DNA of 64,000 nucleotides from Cytobacillus depressus (GCF_008923245.1 NZ_WBOS01000009.1:62001-126000), one strand, 5' to 3'; positions 41,610-51,406 are shown, counted from the first letter of the stretch. The notes: a model not told the origin generated them from the letters alone. A program made the numbers and translations.

Positions 41610-42185
41610 CTACTTGATTAGCTGTTGAAGATTCTTTTTCACTACTGGCCATTCTTCCTGGGTGATACTGTACATGACTGAATGACGTGCGGTGCCATCT
41701 TGGCGAATCATATGATTGCGCAGTATGCCTTCTTTTATCCCGCCGATTCGTTCAATTGCCTGTTGCGAACGGAAATTCTCGTGATCTGTTTTAAGCTGCA
41801 CACGGCGAAGGTTTAATTTTTCAAAACAGTATTCTAGCAGCAAATATTTACAATTTGTATTGGTCTTTGTACGCCAATATTTTGGATTCAACCATGTATA
41901 GCCTATTTCTAATCGTTTATGTTCCATGTGTAAGTCTAGAAATCTAGTGGAACCGATGATTTGTTTTGTTCTCTTATCGATGATAACAAATGGAAATTCT
42001 ATCCCTTTTTCTTTTAAAATTAAGGCCTTTTGTACAAATTCAACCGCGTCTTCTTTAATTGCGATATTCAGCGTCATATGCTTCCAAATCAATTCATCCT
42101 GTGATGCTTCAAAAACCCCATCCGCGTCATTCTCTTCCATTTCTTTTAAACAAACAATCTCGTTTTCTAATATGATACTTTCCAT
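41610..42185 (-). CDS. GNAT-family N-acetyltransferase (RimJ/RimL-like)
   Basis: About 191 residues. The frame opens at 42218, but the ATG at 42185 follows AAAGGGGTG and gives MESIILENEIVCLKEMEEND, the usual N-terminus. GNAT features: an IIGSTRFLDLHMEHKRLEIG strand-turn, WRTKTNTNCKYLLLEYCFE (acetyl-CoA pyrophosphate loop and helix), and LNLRRVQLKTDHENFRSQQAIERIGG, the classic RimJ/L C-terminal box. It should acetylate an amine on a protein terminus, antibiotic or small molecule; the target is unknown. It stands alone. Confidence 0.85.
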   Translation of the reverse strand: MESIILENEIVCLKEMEENDADGVFEASQDELIWKHMTLNIAIKEDAVEFVQKALILKEKGIEFPFVIIDKRTKQIIGSTRFLDLHMEHKRLEIGYTWLNPKYWRTKTNTNCKYLLLEYCFEKLNLRRVQLKTDHENFRSQQAIERIGGIKEGILRNHMIRQDGTARHSVMYSITQEEWPVVKKNLQQLIK

Positions 42186-42276
42186 AATGGATTCACCCCT
42201 TTCTTCCATTTTATACATAGTTGGATATGATTAACACTTTGTGTTTCTTTTTTTGTCATTATCACAATGGCCATAT

Positions 42277-42378
42277 TCCACTCAAAGGTCGATTAAAATG
42301 TCCGTTATCGAGGCTATAACGGCAAATTCCACTCAGAGATTAATAGAAAAGTCCGTTATCAAGAATATAACTACAAAT
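42277..42378. repeat. Two 51-bp tandem repeats upstream of the qox operon
   Basis: Units at 42277-42327 and 42328-42378 share TCCACTCA, then AGTCCGTTATC or TGTCCGTTATC, and a TATAAC...CAAAT end. Partial units flank both sides (about 42253-42276 and 42379-42410). A 60-codon frame runs through with a 17-residue period (STQRxIxxSVIxxIT), but it has no ribosome site and I treat it as non-coding. Confidence 0.75.
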
Positions 42379-42485
42379 CACTATTTAGTCCGGATTATTG
42401 AAAAGGCTAAATCTTACATATAAACCTACCTATCAAAGTAAACTTAGTAATTATTTTCCTATAATATTCGTTTTGCAGTGTGCCT

Positions 42486-42607
42486 TTGAACATTTTGTGA
42501 ATAAATGCTGTGTGAAATATTGAACGTTTTGTGACATCGCACTAAATTCATTGTTTTTATTGTATGTTGAGAATAAGATAGAAAGTAGTTTGTGATACAT
42601 ATCACAA
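42486..42607 (+). promoter_or_regulatory. qox promoter region with ResD-like direct repeats and an Fnr/Rex-type palindrome
   Basis: TTGAACATTTTGTGA (42486-42500) and TTGAACGTTTTGTGA (42520-42534) are 15-base direct repeats 34 bases apart; each ends in the TTGTGA core known from ResD sites. TTGTGATACATATCACAA (42590-42607) has perfect 8-base arms, with TGTGA-N6-TCACA matching Fnr and TTGTGA...TCACAA matching Rex. It lies 56 bases before qoxA, so redox control of the oxidase is likely. Confidence 0.6.
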
Positions 42608-42663
42608 GAAAAACTATTTTAAAATGATTTAAAGCTAAAAATTTTTAGAAAGGGGCACCCTTA

Positions 42664-43584
42664 ATGAAATTGAAATGGGCTATTTTATGCTTGGTTATCA
42701 CTATTATCACGATGCTTACAGGTTGTGAACCGTTAATGGTTTTAGATCCTAAAGGACCTCAAGCCGAAACGACAGCCAATGTCATCTGGATGTCAATTGC
42801 GATGATGGCGATTATTGTCATTGTTGTTTTTGCCCTTTTAATATTTGTTGTATTAAAATACCGTGCATCGAAACAAAGTGAGGATTATGAACCTCCACAT
42901 ATTGAAGGGAATCATTTGGTTGAAGCAATTTGTGTAGGGATTCCTGTTATCATTATTATTTTCCTTTCGATCATTACGGTTAAATCCACATATGAGGTTG
43001 AGGCTACACCGAAAGGGTATGAAGATCAGAAACCGTTAGTTATTTATGCAGCATCATCTGATTGGAAATGGCATTTTAGTTACCCAGAGGAAGGTATTGA
43101 AACTGTTAACTATTTATATATTCCGACCGACCGTGCTTTAGAGTTTAAACTATACTCATACGGACCAATTACAAGTTTCTGGATTCCACAACTTGGTGGA
43201 CAAAAATATGCGATGTCTGACATGGTGAATACATTGCATTTAGCAGCTGACGTTCCTGGTGAATATATGGGGCGTAATTCAAACTTTAGTGGAAAAGGGT
43301 TCGCACAAAATACGTTCCAGGTGAAAGCCATGCCGGAAGATGAGTTTGATAAGTGGGTAAAAGAAGCGAAAGAGACAGCTGAACCTTTAACGGAAGAAAA
43401 ATTCGATAAGCTTTTAGAGCCAGGCCATCTTGGTCAATTAACATTTAGTAACACTCATTTAGAATTTAGACCTGCTCCAGAACATAATCATGGATCACAT
43501 GCTTCTCATGAAGGTCATGTGCATGAAACGGGAGATTCTCACGATGAATCCCATGAATCTCATGATGAACACAACCATAATTAA
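42664..43584 (+). CDS. qoxA: Cytochrome aa3-600 menaquinol oxidase subunit II
   Basis: A 306-residue lipoprotein subunit. A signal sequence ends in the lipobox LTGC (Cys21), followed by a second membrane helix pair (about 45-67 and 85-107) and an outer cupredoxin domain (about 120-230) in which the CuA cysteines of cytochrome c oxidases are absent, as expected of quinol oxidases. SSDWKWHFSYPEEGI and SFWIPQLGGQKYAM are diagnostic. The C-terminal 30 residues are unusually rich in His, Glu and Asp (GSHASHEGHVHETGDSHDES), a likely metal-binding tail. The start has GAAAGGGG. It is the first gene of qoxABCD. Confidence 0.96.
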   Translation: MKLKWAILCLVITIITMLTGCEPLMVLDPKGPQAETTANVIWMSIAMMAIIVIVVFALLIFVVLKYRASKQSEDYEPPHIEGNHLVEAICVGIPVIIIIFLSIITVKSTYEVEATPKGYEDQKPLVIYAASSDWKWHFSYPEEGIETVNYLYIPTDRALEFKLYSYGPITSFWIPQLGGQKYAMSDMVNTLHLAADVPGEYMGRNSNFSGKGFAQNTFQVKAMPEDEFDKWVKEAKETAEPLTEEKFDKLLEPGHLGQLTFSNTHLEFRPAPEHNHGSHASHEGHVHETGDSHDESHESHDEHNHN

Positions 43585-43655
43585 TAGACTCCAAGATTTA
43601 TATCGATTTATTTAGTCTTAAAAGCAATATTTTTCCTTGAAAGGAGTTACAAAGT

Positions 43656-45602
43656 ATGGAATTCTTTGATCGATTTGCCATACCTCATCCAAGTCCAGCG
43701 ATTTATGCGTCAATGGTAGCGATTGGTTTAACAGTGATCGCGATTCTCGCCGGTTTAACATATTTTAAAAAATGGGGTTATTTATGGCGTGAATGGTTGA
43801 CAACGGTTGACCATAAGAAGATCGGTATTATGTATTTAATCTCTGCACTCCTCATGCTTTTCCGTGGTGGGGTTGATGCGATTATGATGAGAGCACAAAC
43901 AGCTGTACCTGATAATAAGCTACTTGATGCTCAGCATTATAATGAAGTATTCACTACCCATGGGGTGGTAATGATTATTTTTATGGCGATGCCATTTATT
44001 TATGCTTTAATGAACGTCGTTGTTCCTTTACAGATCGGTGCTCGTGACGTTGCGTTTCCACGCTTAAATGCACTGAGCTTCTGGTTATACTTCATGGGTG
44101 CAATGTTATTCAATATTTCATTCGTTATTGGTGGATCACCAGATGCTGGTTGGACTTCTTATTTCCCACTAGCAGGCAATGACTTCAGTCAATCTGTAGG
44201 AACGAATTATTATATGATTTCGATTCAGATTGCGGGGATTGGTACATTAATTTCTGGTATCAACTTTATTACGACGATCTTAAAAATGAGAGCTCCAGGT
44301 ATGAAGTTAATGAAAATGCCAATGTTCACTTGGACAGCTTTTATTACGAACGTTATTGTAGTATTCGCATTCCCAGTATTAACAGTTGCTTTATTACTTG
44401 GAACAATGGACCGCCTGTTTGGCGCAAACTTCTTTACGATGACAAACGGTGGTATGGATATGCTTTGGGCCAACCTATTCTGGGTTTGGGGACATCCAGA
44501 GGTATATATCCTAGTATTACCTGCATTCGGTGTTTATAGTGAGGTTATCTCAACTTTTGCACGCCGTAACTTATATGGTTATAAATCGATGGTTGCTTCT
44601 ATCGTAATCATCTCGTTCTTGTCCTTCTTAGTTTGGATGCATCACTTCTTTACAATGGGGCAAGGGGCACTATCGAATAGTATTTTCTCAATCACGACAA
44701 TGGCGATTGCGATTCCGACTGGAATTAAGATTTTTAACTGGCTGTTAACAATGTATAAAGGGAAAATTAAGTTTACCGTTCCGATGCTTTATTCTGTAGG
44801 ATTTATTCCGATCTTTACAATTGGCGGGGTAACTGGGGTAATGTTAGGGATGGCAAGTGCCGACTATCAGTACCATAATACAATGTTCTTAGTTGCTCAC
44901 TTCCACTATACAATTATTCCAGGTGTCGTATTTGCGATGCTTGCAGGTCTCACTTACTGGTGGCCAAAAATGTTTGGCTTCATGCTGAGTGAAAAAATTG
45001 GTAAATGGGCATTCTGGTTTATCGCTATTAGCTTTAACGTGACATTCTTCCCAATGTTCTTCACAGGATTAGATGGGCAAGCACGTCGTATGTACACTTA
45101 TTCTGCAGAAACTGGTTTTGGACCGCTGAACTTACTATCGTTCATTGGTGCTGCAGGGCTTGCAATTGGTTTTGCGTTAATCGTGTACAATGTATATTAC
45201 AGCACACGCTATGCTTCAAGAAATATTAGTGCAGATCCTTGGGATGCAAGAACACTTGAATGGGCTACACATACTCCGATTCCGGCTTATAACTTTGCTG
45301 TAACACCGCAAGTGGATTCAATCGAAGCATTCTGGGATAATAAGAAAAAAGGAACACCAATCTTCAAAGGTGATATTGAAAAAATTCATATGCCAAATAG
45401 CAGTGGCGTTCCATTTATTATGAGTAGTATCTTCTTCGTATGGGGTTTCTGCTTTGTATTTAGCATATGGATTCCATTAATTATTACAACAATTGGTATA
45501 TTTGCTTGTATGGCTTATAATTCATTTAAGAAAGATGATGGATTTTATATTTCCGTTGAGGAAGTTGAAGACACAGAAAAAAAATTGCGAGGTGCTAGCT
45601 AA
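43656..45602 (+). CDS. qoxB: Cytochrome aa3-600 menaquinol oxidase subunit I
   Basis: A 648-residue heme-copper oxidase core with about 14-15 helices. It carries the haem a ligand in [10 protein letters not shown], the CuB/Tyr cross-link region [15 protein letters not shown], the histidine pair [10 protein letters not shown], the proton-channel helix, and the haem a/a3 ligand segment [12 protein letters not shown]. It reduces O2 to water with electrons from menaquinol and pumps protons. It follows qoxA with an AAGGAGT site and its stop overlaps the qoxC start. Confidence 0.97.
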   Translation: MEFFDRFAIPHPSPAIYASMVAIGLTVIAILAGLTYFKKWGYLWREWLTTVDHKKIGIMYLISALLMLFRGGVDAIMMRAQTAVPDNKLLDAQHYNEVFTTHGVVMIIFMAMPFIYALMNVVVPLQIGARDVAFPRLNALSFWLYFMGAMLFNISFVIGGSPDAGWTSYFPLAGNDFSQSVGTNYYMISIQIAGIGTLISGINFITTILKMRAPGMKLMKMPMFTWTAFITNVIVVFAFPVLTVALLLGTMDRLFGANFFTMTNGGMDMLWANLFWVWGHPEVYILVLPAFGVYSEVISTFARRNLYGYKSMVASIVIISFLSFLVWMHHFFTMGQGALSNSIFSITTMAIAIPTGIKIFNWLLTMYKGKIKFTVPMLYSVGFIPIFTIGGVTGVMLGMASADYQYHNTMFLVAHFHYTIIPGVVFAMLAGLTYWWPKMFGFMLSEKIGKWAFWFIAISFNVTFFPMFFTGLDGQARRMYTYSAETGFGPLNLLSFIGAAGLAIGFALIVYNVYYSTRYASRNISADPWDARTLEWATHTPIPAYNFAVTPQVDSIEAFWDNKKKGTPIFKGDIEKIHMPNSSGVPFIMSSIFFVWGFCFVFSIWIPLIITTIGIFACMAYNSFKKDDGFYISVEEVEDTEKKLRGAS

Positions 45603-46198
45603 TGAGAATAGATCACTCGCTTCCGCTTGAATATAGTACAGATCAAAACAAAATGAATATTTTAGGCTTCTGGATTTTCCTTGGAGCTGAAATTATGCTC
45701 TTTGCCACGCTTTTTGCAACCTATTTCACATTAGTGGATCGGACAGGAAGCGGCCCATCTGGAGCCGAGATTTTTGAAATTACACCAGTGCTTATTGAAA
45801 CATTCGTGCTTTTAACAAGTAGTTTTACGATTGGCCTTGGTGTTCATGCGATGCGTATTGGCCATAAAAAAGCAATGATGAGCTTTTTTGCGATTACACT
45901 CCTTCTAGGCCTCACTTTCTTATGTGTTGAGATTTTTGAGTTTGTTCATTACGTTCACATTGGGGCAGGGCTGCAAACTAGTGCATTTACTGCCAGCCTA
46001 TTAACAACGCTTGGAACACACGGAGCACACGTGACGCTTGGTTTATTCTGGGGATTATTTATCGTCCTACAAGTCAAAAAAGATGGTTTAACTCCTAGAA
46101 CAACGAATAAAGCGTTCATCTTTTCACTTTACTGGCATTTCTTAGACGTTGTTTGGATTTTTATCTTTAGCTTCGTCTACTTGAAAGGATTGATGTAA
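45602..46198 (+). CDS. qoxC: Cytochrome aa3-600 menaquinol oxidase subunit III
   Basis: A 198-residue, five-helix subunit. NILGFWIFLGAEIMLFATLF opens it, GTHGAHVTLGLFWG lies in the fourth helix, and FSLYWHFLDVVWIFIFSFVY ends it, all typical of haem-copper oxidase subunit III. Its start overlaps the qoxB stop by one base, so translation is coupled. It stabilises the core complex. Confidence 0.96.
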   Translation: MRIDHSLPLEYSTDQNKMNILGFWIFLGAEIMLFATLFATYFTLVDRTGSGPSGAEIFEITPVLIETFVLLTSSFTIGLGVHAMRIGHKKAMMSFFAITLLLGLTFLCVEIFEFVHYVHIGAGLQTSAFTASLLTTLGTHGAHVTLGLFWGLFIVLQVKKDGLTPRTTNKAFIFSLYWHFLDVVWIFIFSFVYLKGLM

Positions 46199-46200
46199 AC

Positions 46201-46485
46201 ATGAGCGAATTATTTCCGCGCAAACAAGTTATTGGTTTTGTCTTTTCGTTGGTTCTAACTGTAGTTGCTCTTGCTGTTTACTTCTTTAACCTATCATTTG
46301 CAGTAGGTATGACAATTCTTTTAGTAACAGCTTTCGTGCAAGCAGGTGTTCAACTTGTAGTATTTATGCACGCTGGTGAAACAGGTGACAAAGGTTCGAT
46401 CTATACGAATATTTTCTATGCATTTGCTATTGCCCTATGTACCATTTTCGGTACTTTACTAATTATGATTTGGGATATGGCATAA
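46201..46485 (+). CDS. qoxD: Cytochrome aa3-600 menaquinol oxidase subunit IV
   Basis: A 94-residue, three-helix protein (FPRKQVIGFVFSLVLTVVAL, AVGMTILLVTAFVQAGVQLV, IFYAFAIALCTIFGTLLIMI) with the family's FMHAGETGDKG loop. It starts three bases after qoxC and closes the operon; a hairpin follows. It assists CuB site assembly or stability. Confidence 0.95.
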   Translation: MSELFPRKQVIGFVFSLVLTVVALAVYFFNLSFAVGMTILLVTAFVQAGVQLVVFMHAGETGDKGSIYTNIFYAFAIALCTIFGTLLIMIWDMA

Positions 46486-46493
46486 TCATTTAA

Positions 46494-46525
46494 AGGAGCG
46501 TCTATTGCGGCGCTCCTATTATTTA
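46494..46525 (+). terminator. Terminator after qoxD
   Basis: AGGAGCG and CGCTCCT form a 7-bp stem with a 10-base loop, followed by ATTATTTATT. Confidence 0.65.
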
Positions 46526-46618
46526 TTATTAATATGTTTAAGATTGATAGAATTGTATTTAATTTCGAATTCCTCTTGGCAAACTACCCCTAGATTTACC
46601 AAAGTACATTCAAATGCC

Positions 46619-46849
46619 CTAAAAAACTTTAATACCTTTATCCGTTTTTTCATTCATTTCTTCTGTAATAACGAAGAATACCCCAATTAGAAAGATAAAA
46701 ATAGCTCCCATGACTGTACCGATGCCAATTCCTGTAACCGCACTGTAATCGCTTACAAAGAATCCATATAAGAAAATCGCCATCCCAATTGCGAGGACGG
46801 TGTAGCCAACAGATTTTGTCGCATTAAGTATTTTTAACTTAGATTCCAT
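46619..46849 (-). CDS. Small two-helix membrane protein
   Basis: A 76-residue protein if the ATG at 46849 is used; it lies about 9 bases after AAAGGGGG, while the ATG at 46858 touches the ribosome site. Two hydrophobic helices (VGYTVLAIGMAIFLYGFF and GIGTVMGAIFIFLIGVFFVI) are joined by a short loop, with charged ends (MESKLKILNATKS and TEEMNEKTDKGIKVF). I do not recognise it. It is convergent with qoxABCD. It could be a small stress or assembly protein; no function is claimed. Confidence 0.6.
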   Translation of the reverse strand: MESKLKILNATKSVGYTVLAIGMAIFLYGFFVSDYSAVTGIGIGTVMGAIFIFLIGVFFVITEEMNEKTDKGIKVF

Positions 46850-47064
46850 TTCTTTCATCCCCCTTTGTATTCATTATTCATTTTGTTCACAAATTTGTCA
46901 AATGTTTTTTGCGAAGTTCCTTGTTTTAGTCTGAGAATGCTATAATTGTAAGTGTTTATGTCTTGTTCATATTGAACATATAAAGGTGATTATTTTGTGT
47001 ATAAGGACAAGTTCTGCTGAATCCGTAGACAATTTGTTTAGACATGGAGAATGGAGGCATTCCA

Positions 47065-47859
47065 TTGGAAGCGCATATTAAACAGGTGATTAAACAGCTT
47101 GAACGTGATTATGATATGAAGGTGCTGTATGCATGTGAAGCTGGAAGCCGGGCTTGGGGCTTATCTTCAAAAAATAGTGACTATGACGTCCGTTTTATTT
47201 ATGTCCAGCGGAAAAATTGGTATCTTTCGATCGATCAAAAGAGGGATACGCTAGAAATTCCTAATAGAGATCCTATTTCGATGCTGCTTGATGACCGATT
47301 GGATTTAAGTGGTTGGGAGCTTTCGAAGGCATTGCGATTATATAGAAAGTCCAATCCATCTATATTCGAATGGCTGAGCTCAAAGTTAGTTTATTCAGAA
47401 TCTTATTCAACTATTGAAAAGATGCGTCAGATGGAACCGAGCATTTTCTCACCTGTAGTCTGTTTTCATCATTATTTAAACATGGGAAAAAGAAATTTTC
47501 GCGACTGTCTTCATAGCAAGGAGCCAAACGTAAAAAAATACATAAATGCCTTAAAGCCGATATTTTCAGTAAAATGGATCGAATTACATCGAACCTTTCC
47601 TCCTATAGAATTCCAAGCCTTGCTTGACCAATTTAATTTGCCTGATGAACTGAATGAGGCAATTACACATTTAATAAAAAGTAAATTGACTACAACAGAG
47701 TGGAACAGAGATATTGACTTGGATGTCATCAATCAATATCTTGAAAGTGAATTACGAAATCTAGAATCACGTGCAAAAACTATGCATAAAGAAATAGTCG
47801 ATCCTACAACTGAACTCGACCAGCTTTTTAGAGACACATTAATTGAGGTTTGGGGATAG
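47065..47859 (+). CDS. Nucleotidyltransferase-fold protein (YcgL / RlaP family)
   Basis: About 264 residues. The frame opens at an ATG at 47044, but the TTG at 47065 lies seven bases after ATGGAGG and gives a length near the 260 of B. subtilis YcgL. The nucleotidyltransferase motif is GSRAWGLSSKNSDYDVRFIY (G-S-x9-D-x-D). The helical C-terminus (WELSKALRLYRKSNPSIFEW) fits the predicted nucleotidyltransferases linked with RNA repair ligases. The activity is unknown; nucleotide transfer to RNA or protein is likely. TGTTCA...TGAACA (46964-46978) in its promoter is a possible operator. The following oxidoreductase gene starts 56 bases after its stop. Confidence 0.85.
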   Translation: MEAHIKQVIKQLERDYDMKVLYACEAGSRAWGLSSKNSDYDVRFIYVQRKNWYLSIDQKRDTLEIPNRDPISMLLDDRLDLSGWELSKALRLYRKSNPSIFEWLSSKLVYSESYSTIEKMRQMEPSIFSPVVCFHHYLNMGKRNFRDCLHSKEPNVKKYINALKPIFSVKWIELHRTFPPIEFQALLDQFNLPDELNEAITHLIKSKLTTTEWNRDIDLDVINQYLESELRNLESRAKTMHKEIVDPTTELDQLFRDTLIEVWG

Positions 47860-47914
47860 GAAGCAAGCGCATTTTATTAAAAATAGCAATTTAATTGTAG
47901 CAGGAGGTTATAAC

Positions 47915-48973
47915 ATGGAGATAGGGATTAGTACATTTGTCGAGACGACACCGGATGTGAGGACGGGTGAGGTGATTAGTCATGCACAGCGTATTCGTGA
48001 GGTAATTGAGGAAATTGTATTGGCAGATCAGTTAGGGTTGGATGTTTTTGGTGTCGGGGAGCATCATCGTGAGGATTTTGCGGCATCTTCTCCGGCTGTG
48101 ATCTTGGCAGCGGCAGCTTCGCGGACTGAAAGAATTCGGCTGACAAGTGCCGTTACGGTGCTTTCCTCTGCAGATCCAGTACGGGTATTTCAAGATTTTG
48201 CCACAGTTGATGCGATTTCAAATGGACGAGCTGAGATTATGGCCGGAAGGGGATCATTTATAGAGTCGTTTCCTTTGTTTGGCTATGATCTAAAAGATTA
48301 TGATAAATTATTCGAAGAGAAGCTAGAGCTATTATTGAAAATTCGGGAATCGGAAAAAGTGACTTGGAAAGGCGGACATCGCCCAGCCATACAAGATCGC
48401 GGCGTTTATCCACGCCCAGTTCAGAATCCGTTGCCTGTGTGGATTGGGAGCGGTGGGAATTCTGAATCGGTAGTTCGTGCGGGTCTGCTTGGATTGCCTT
48501 TAGTCCTAGCCATTATTGGCGGCAGTCCACTGCATTTTGCACCGCTAGTCGAGCTATATAAAAAAGCTGCCTCACATGCAGGCCATGATCTATCAAAGCT
48601 ATCTGTTGCTTCCCATTCACATGGCTTTATTGCTGAGGATACGGAAACAGCCGCCGATAAATTTTTCCCTTCCACTCAGCAAGTCATGAGCAAACTAGGA
48701 AAAGAACGCGGTTGGCCACCGTATTCTCGTTCTACATTCGATGCTGCTCGCAGCTTAGAAGGGGCATTGTATGTCGGCGATCCGCTGACTGTTGCAAATA
48801 AAATCATTTACTTGCGAAAAAACGTCGGCATTACCCGTTTTATGCTCCATGTCCCTGTGGGCACAATGCCACATGAGGATGTTATGAGTGCAATTGAATT
48901 GTTAGGAAAAGAAGTAGCCCCTCATGTTAGGGAAGAGGTAGCTGAGTGGGAAGCTGCCGGTGACGGCCAATAA
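47915..48973 (+). CDS. LLM-class flavin-dependent oxidoreductase (luciferase-like)
   Basis: A 352-residue TIM-barrel protein. The frame opens earlier, but the ATG at 47915 follows GCAGGAGGT and gives MEIGISTFVETTPDVRTGEV, the usual start. Family features: GLDVFGVGEHHREDFAASSP, RIRLTSAVTVLSSADPVRVF, DAISNGRAEIMAGRGSF and WIGSGGNSESVVRAGLLGLP. It should use reduced flavin (FMNH2) from a separate reductase to oxidise an unknown substrate. Together with the upstream nucleotidyltransferase gene it may form a two-gene unit. Confidence 0.9.
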   Translation: MEIGISTFVETTPDVRTGEVISHAQRIREVIEEIVLADQLGLDVFGVGEHHREDFAASSPAVILAAAASRTERIRLTSAVTVLSSADPVRVFQDFATVDAISNGRAEIMAGRGSFIESFPLFGYDLKDYDKLFEEKLELLLKIRESEKVTWKGGHRPAIQDRGVYPRPVQNPLPVWIGSGGNSESVVRAGLLGLPLVLAIIGGSPLHFAPLVELYKKAASHAGHDLSKLSVASHSHGFIAEDTETAADKFFPSTQQVMSKLGKERGWPPYSRSTFDAARSLEGALYVGDPLTVANKIIYLRKNVGITRFMLHVPVGTMPHEDVMSAIELLGKEVAPHVREEVAEWEAAGDGQ

Positions 48974-48997
48974 TAATTGAATGCGATAATGGAAAAA

Positions 48998-49016
48998 GGG
49001 ACAGAGAACTTGTCCC
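48998..49016 (+). repeat. Short GGGACA/TGTCCC hairpin
   Basis: GGGACA and TGTCCC pair across a 7-base loop just after the oxidoreductase gene. There is no T-run. The same GGGACAG word occurs in the inverted repeat at 1481-1529, so it may be a scattered repeat rather than a terminator. Confidence 0.4.
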
Positions 49017-49110
49017 TAACCCGTATCGCCAATATTTCAGGGAAGCCGCAGAATCTCCAAAAACTCCGCTCGTTATATCACCCAAAAGCTACCTCTGATA
49101 AAGAATCCTT

Positions 49111-49800
49111 GTGGACGACATATTGTTTACACCGGAATTTCATATCGGGTCGACATTTGTAACAATTCTCGTTTGGATAACAATTGGGCTCTTACTTATT
49201 CCACATCATATTTTTACTAAACTTGGGGCAGTTTTATTATTAGGCTTATTTATTCATGTTACGATGAATAATGGAATTTTCCATATGCTAGATTATGGCT
49301 TTTATGTTGCTATCATTGGTGTCTTATTAGTAGGAAATACAAGGTTTGAGAAAATTGGTTTTCCATTTTTATATTTAGGAACAGGATTATCTTTATGCTG
49401 GGTTGCGGTCGAAAAATGGGTATATCCAACTATGTCTTTGGATATAGTCGTAAACCATCATGTTCCTACGTTCGGCTTTGCTCCAGCAGCATTTATCGTT
49501 ATGGCCGCCTTTATTGAATTTATTGTCGGATATTTATTAGTTGTCGGGATTTTGAACAGGGTATTGGGGTTTGTCGTTACCGTTATTTTTATTATGACAA
49601 CGATGTTATTTGGAATGACAGAAATTATCGGACACTTTATGATTCATATTGTGTTAATCATCTTTATAATTGAAGGTGTATCATTCTACAACCCGCCAAT
49701 CAAAATGCATAACACAAGGATCGACCAATTTATCTTTGTCTTTCTGAATTTTATCTTTGTCTTGTCTGCATTTGTATTAATTTACTATCGGTTTGCTTAA
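49111..49800 (+). CDS. DoxX-like polytopic membrane protein
   Basis: A 229-residue protein with about seven hydrophobic helices, beginning IGSTFVTILVWITIGLLLI and ending FLNFIFVLSAFVLIYYRFA, with histidines in helices (NNGIFHMLDYG, HHVPTFGF, EIIGHFMIHI) that could bind haem or quinone. It resembles the DoxX/terpene-type membrane oxidoreductase-like group. The GTG start at 49111 has no ribosome site and a stop lies just upstream, while another frame with coding-like text overlaps the 5' end, so the N-terminus may be truncated or frameshifted. It is followed 61 bases later by selO. Confidence 0.6.
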   Translation: MDDILFTPEFHIGSTFVTILVWITIGLLLIPHHIFTKLGAVLLLGLFIHVTMNNGIFHMLDYGFYVAIIGVLLVGNTRFEKIGFPFLYLGTGLSLCWVAVEKWVYPTMSLDIVVNHHVPTFGFAPAAFIVMAAFIEFIVGYLLVVGILNRVLGFVVTVIFIMTTMLFGMTEIIGHFMIHIVLIIFIIEGVSFYNPPIKMHNTRIDQFIFVFLNFIFVLSAFVLIYYRFA

Positions 49801-49861
49801 TATTGGGGGGGCATTATAAGCAATGTGGCCCTGGGCTCCATTGCCGAAAGGAGGAAAATAG

Positions 49862-51337
49862 ATGACAAATCAAAAGGGAAAAATGGATAAAGGCTGGAAT
49901 TTAGATAATAGTTATGCCCATCTTCCGAATAAATTTTTTACAGCTATCAATCCAACTTCTGTGCGCTCACCAGAGCTAGTGATTTTCAATGATTCGCTGG
50001 CCGCCGCACTTGGCTTGAATGCTGAAGCCCTTAGAAGCGAAGAAGGTGTAGCGGAATTTGCCGGTAATGAAATTCCTAAGGGAGCGTTTCCGCTTGCCCA
50101 AGCTTATGCAGGGCATCAGTTTGGGCATTTTACCATGTTAGGAGACGGAAGGGCTGTGCTACTTGGGGAGCAGATTACACATAAGGGTGAACGTTTCGAT
50201 ATTCAGCTGAAAGGGTCAGGAAGAACGCCTTATTCACGAGGGGGCGATGGCCGAGCTGCACTCGGGCCGATGCTCAGGGAGTATATTATAAGTGAAGCGA
50301 TGTATGCACTGGGGATTCCGACGACCCGGAGCCTGGCCGTCGTAACGACTGGTGAGGCAGTGATTCGGGAAAAAGACTTGCCGGGAGCTGTTCTTACTCG
50401 TGTAGCAGCTAGCCATATACGAGTCGGCACTTTTCAATATATCGCTCAATGGGGTTCGATTGATGACTTACGAACACTTGCGGATTATACAATAAAGCGT
50501 CATTATCCAAAGCTTGAAGGTCAAGAGAATCGTTATTTATCTCTGCTTCAAGAATTGATTAAACGTCAGGCCGAGTTAATTTCCAAATGGCAGCTAGTCG
50601 GGTTTATTCATGGTGTAATGAACACCGATAATATGACGATTAGCGGCGAAACAATTGATTACGGCCCTTGTGCCTTTATGGATACGTATAACCCAGAAAC
50701 TGTATTTAGTTCAATTGATCGGAACGGACGCTATGCATATGGCAATCAGCCTTATATTGGCGGATGGAATCTTGCCCGATTTGCAGAAGCAATTTTGCCT
50801 TTGCTTCATGAAAATGAAAAACAAGCACTCGAATTGGCACAAAACGAAATTTCGCAATACACTGAGATCTATCAATCATATTGGCGTTCGGGGATGAGAG
50901 CGAAACTAGGAATATTTAATGAGGAGCCTACAGATCAAGCAATTTTCGAATCTTTGCTCAGTATTATGGAAAAGCATCAATCCGATTATACGAATACATT
51001 CCGTGCGTTAACAAATGGTAAGTTAGATGGAGCCTCCCTCTTTAGCACTTCTGAATTTGCCGGCTGGCAAAAAATGTGGGAAGAAAGATTAAAGAGACAA
51101 GAGCAGTCAAAAGAGGCTTCCTATGAGTTAATGCGGCAACGCAATCCAGCCGTTATTCCTCGGAATCACCGGGTGGAAGAGGCATTGGATGCAGCAGTGA
51201 ATAATGACGACCTTACCGTAATGGAACGACTGCTTGCTGTTCTTTCCAAACCGTATGAACATTCACAGGAACATACCGAATACTGTATAGCGCCTGCATC
51301 ATCATCTCAACCTTATCGAACATTTTGTGGGACATAA
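49862..51337 (+). CDS. selO: Protein adenylyltransferase SelO (YdiU)
   Basis: A 491-residue pseudokinase-fold enzyme that transfers AMP to Ser, Thr or Tyr of proteins; E. coli YdiU has 478 residues. Conserved parts: [40 protein letters not shown], the block [20 protein letters not shown], and the catalytic/metal segment [20 protein letters not shown]. The C-terminus ends YRTFCGT. In eukaryotes the Cys region carries selenocysteine; here it is Cys. The start follows AAAGGAGG. It is linked to redox stress in known cases. Confidence 0.94.
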   Translation: MTNQKGKMDKGWNLDNSYAHLPNKFFTAINPTSVRSPELVIFNDSLAAALGLNAEALRSEEGVAEFAGNEIPKGAFPLAQAYAGHQFGHFTMLGDGRAVLLGEQITHKGERFDIQLKGSGRTPYSRGGDGRAALGPMLREYIISEAMYALGIPTTRSLAVVTTGEAVIREKDLPGAVLTRVAASHIRVGTFQYIAQWGSIDDLRTLADYTIKRHYPKLEGQENRYLSLLQELIKRQAELISKWQLVGFIHGVMNTDNMTISGETIDYGPCAFMDTYNPETVFSSIDRNGRYAYGNQPYIGGWNLARFAEAILPLLHENEKQALELAQNEISQYTEIYQSYWRSGMRAKLGIFNEEPTDQAIFESLLSIMEKHQSDYTNTFRALTNGKLDGASLFSTSEFAGWQKMWEERLKRQEQSKEASYELMRQRNPAVIPRNHRVEEALDAAVNNDDLTVMERLLAVLSKPYEHSQEHTEYCIAPASSSQPYRTFCGT

Positions 51338-51406
51338 AGCAAAACTTATATTTCAATTTCCCATGAGATTAAATTGTGTTTTACGATGACTTTGGTATTA
51401 CCAATA

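Noticed and set aside
42241-42423. A 60-codon plus-strand frame (MFLFLSLSQWPYSTQRSIKM and onward)
   Set aside because: It has no ribosome site, and its repeated residues arise from the 51-bp tandem repeat whose length is a multiple of three; treated as a repeat, not a gene.
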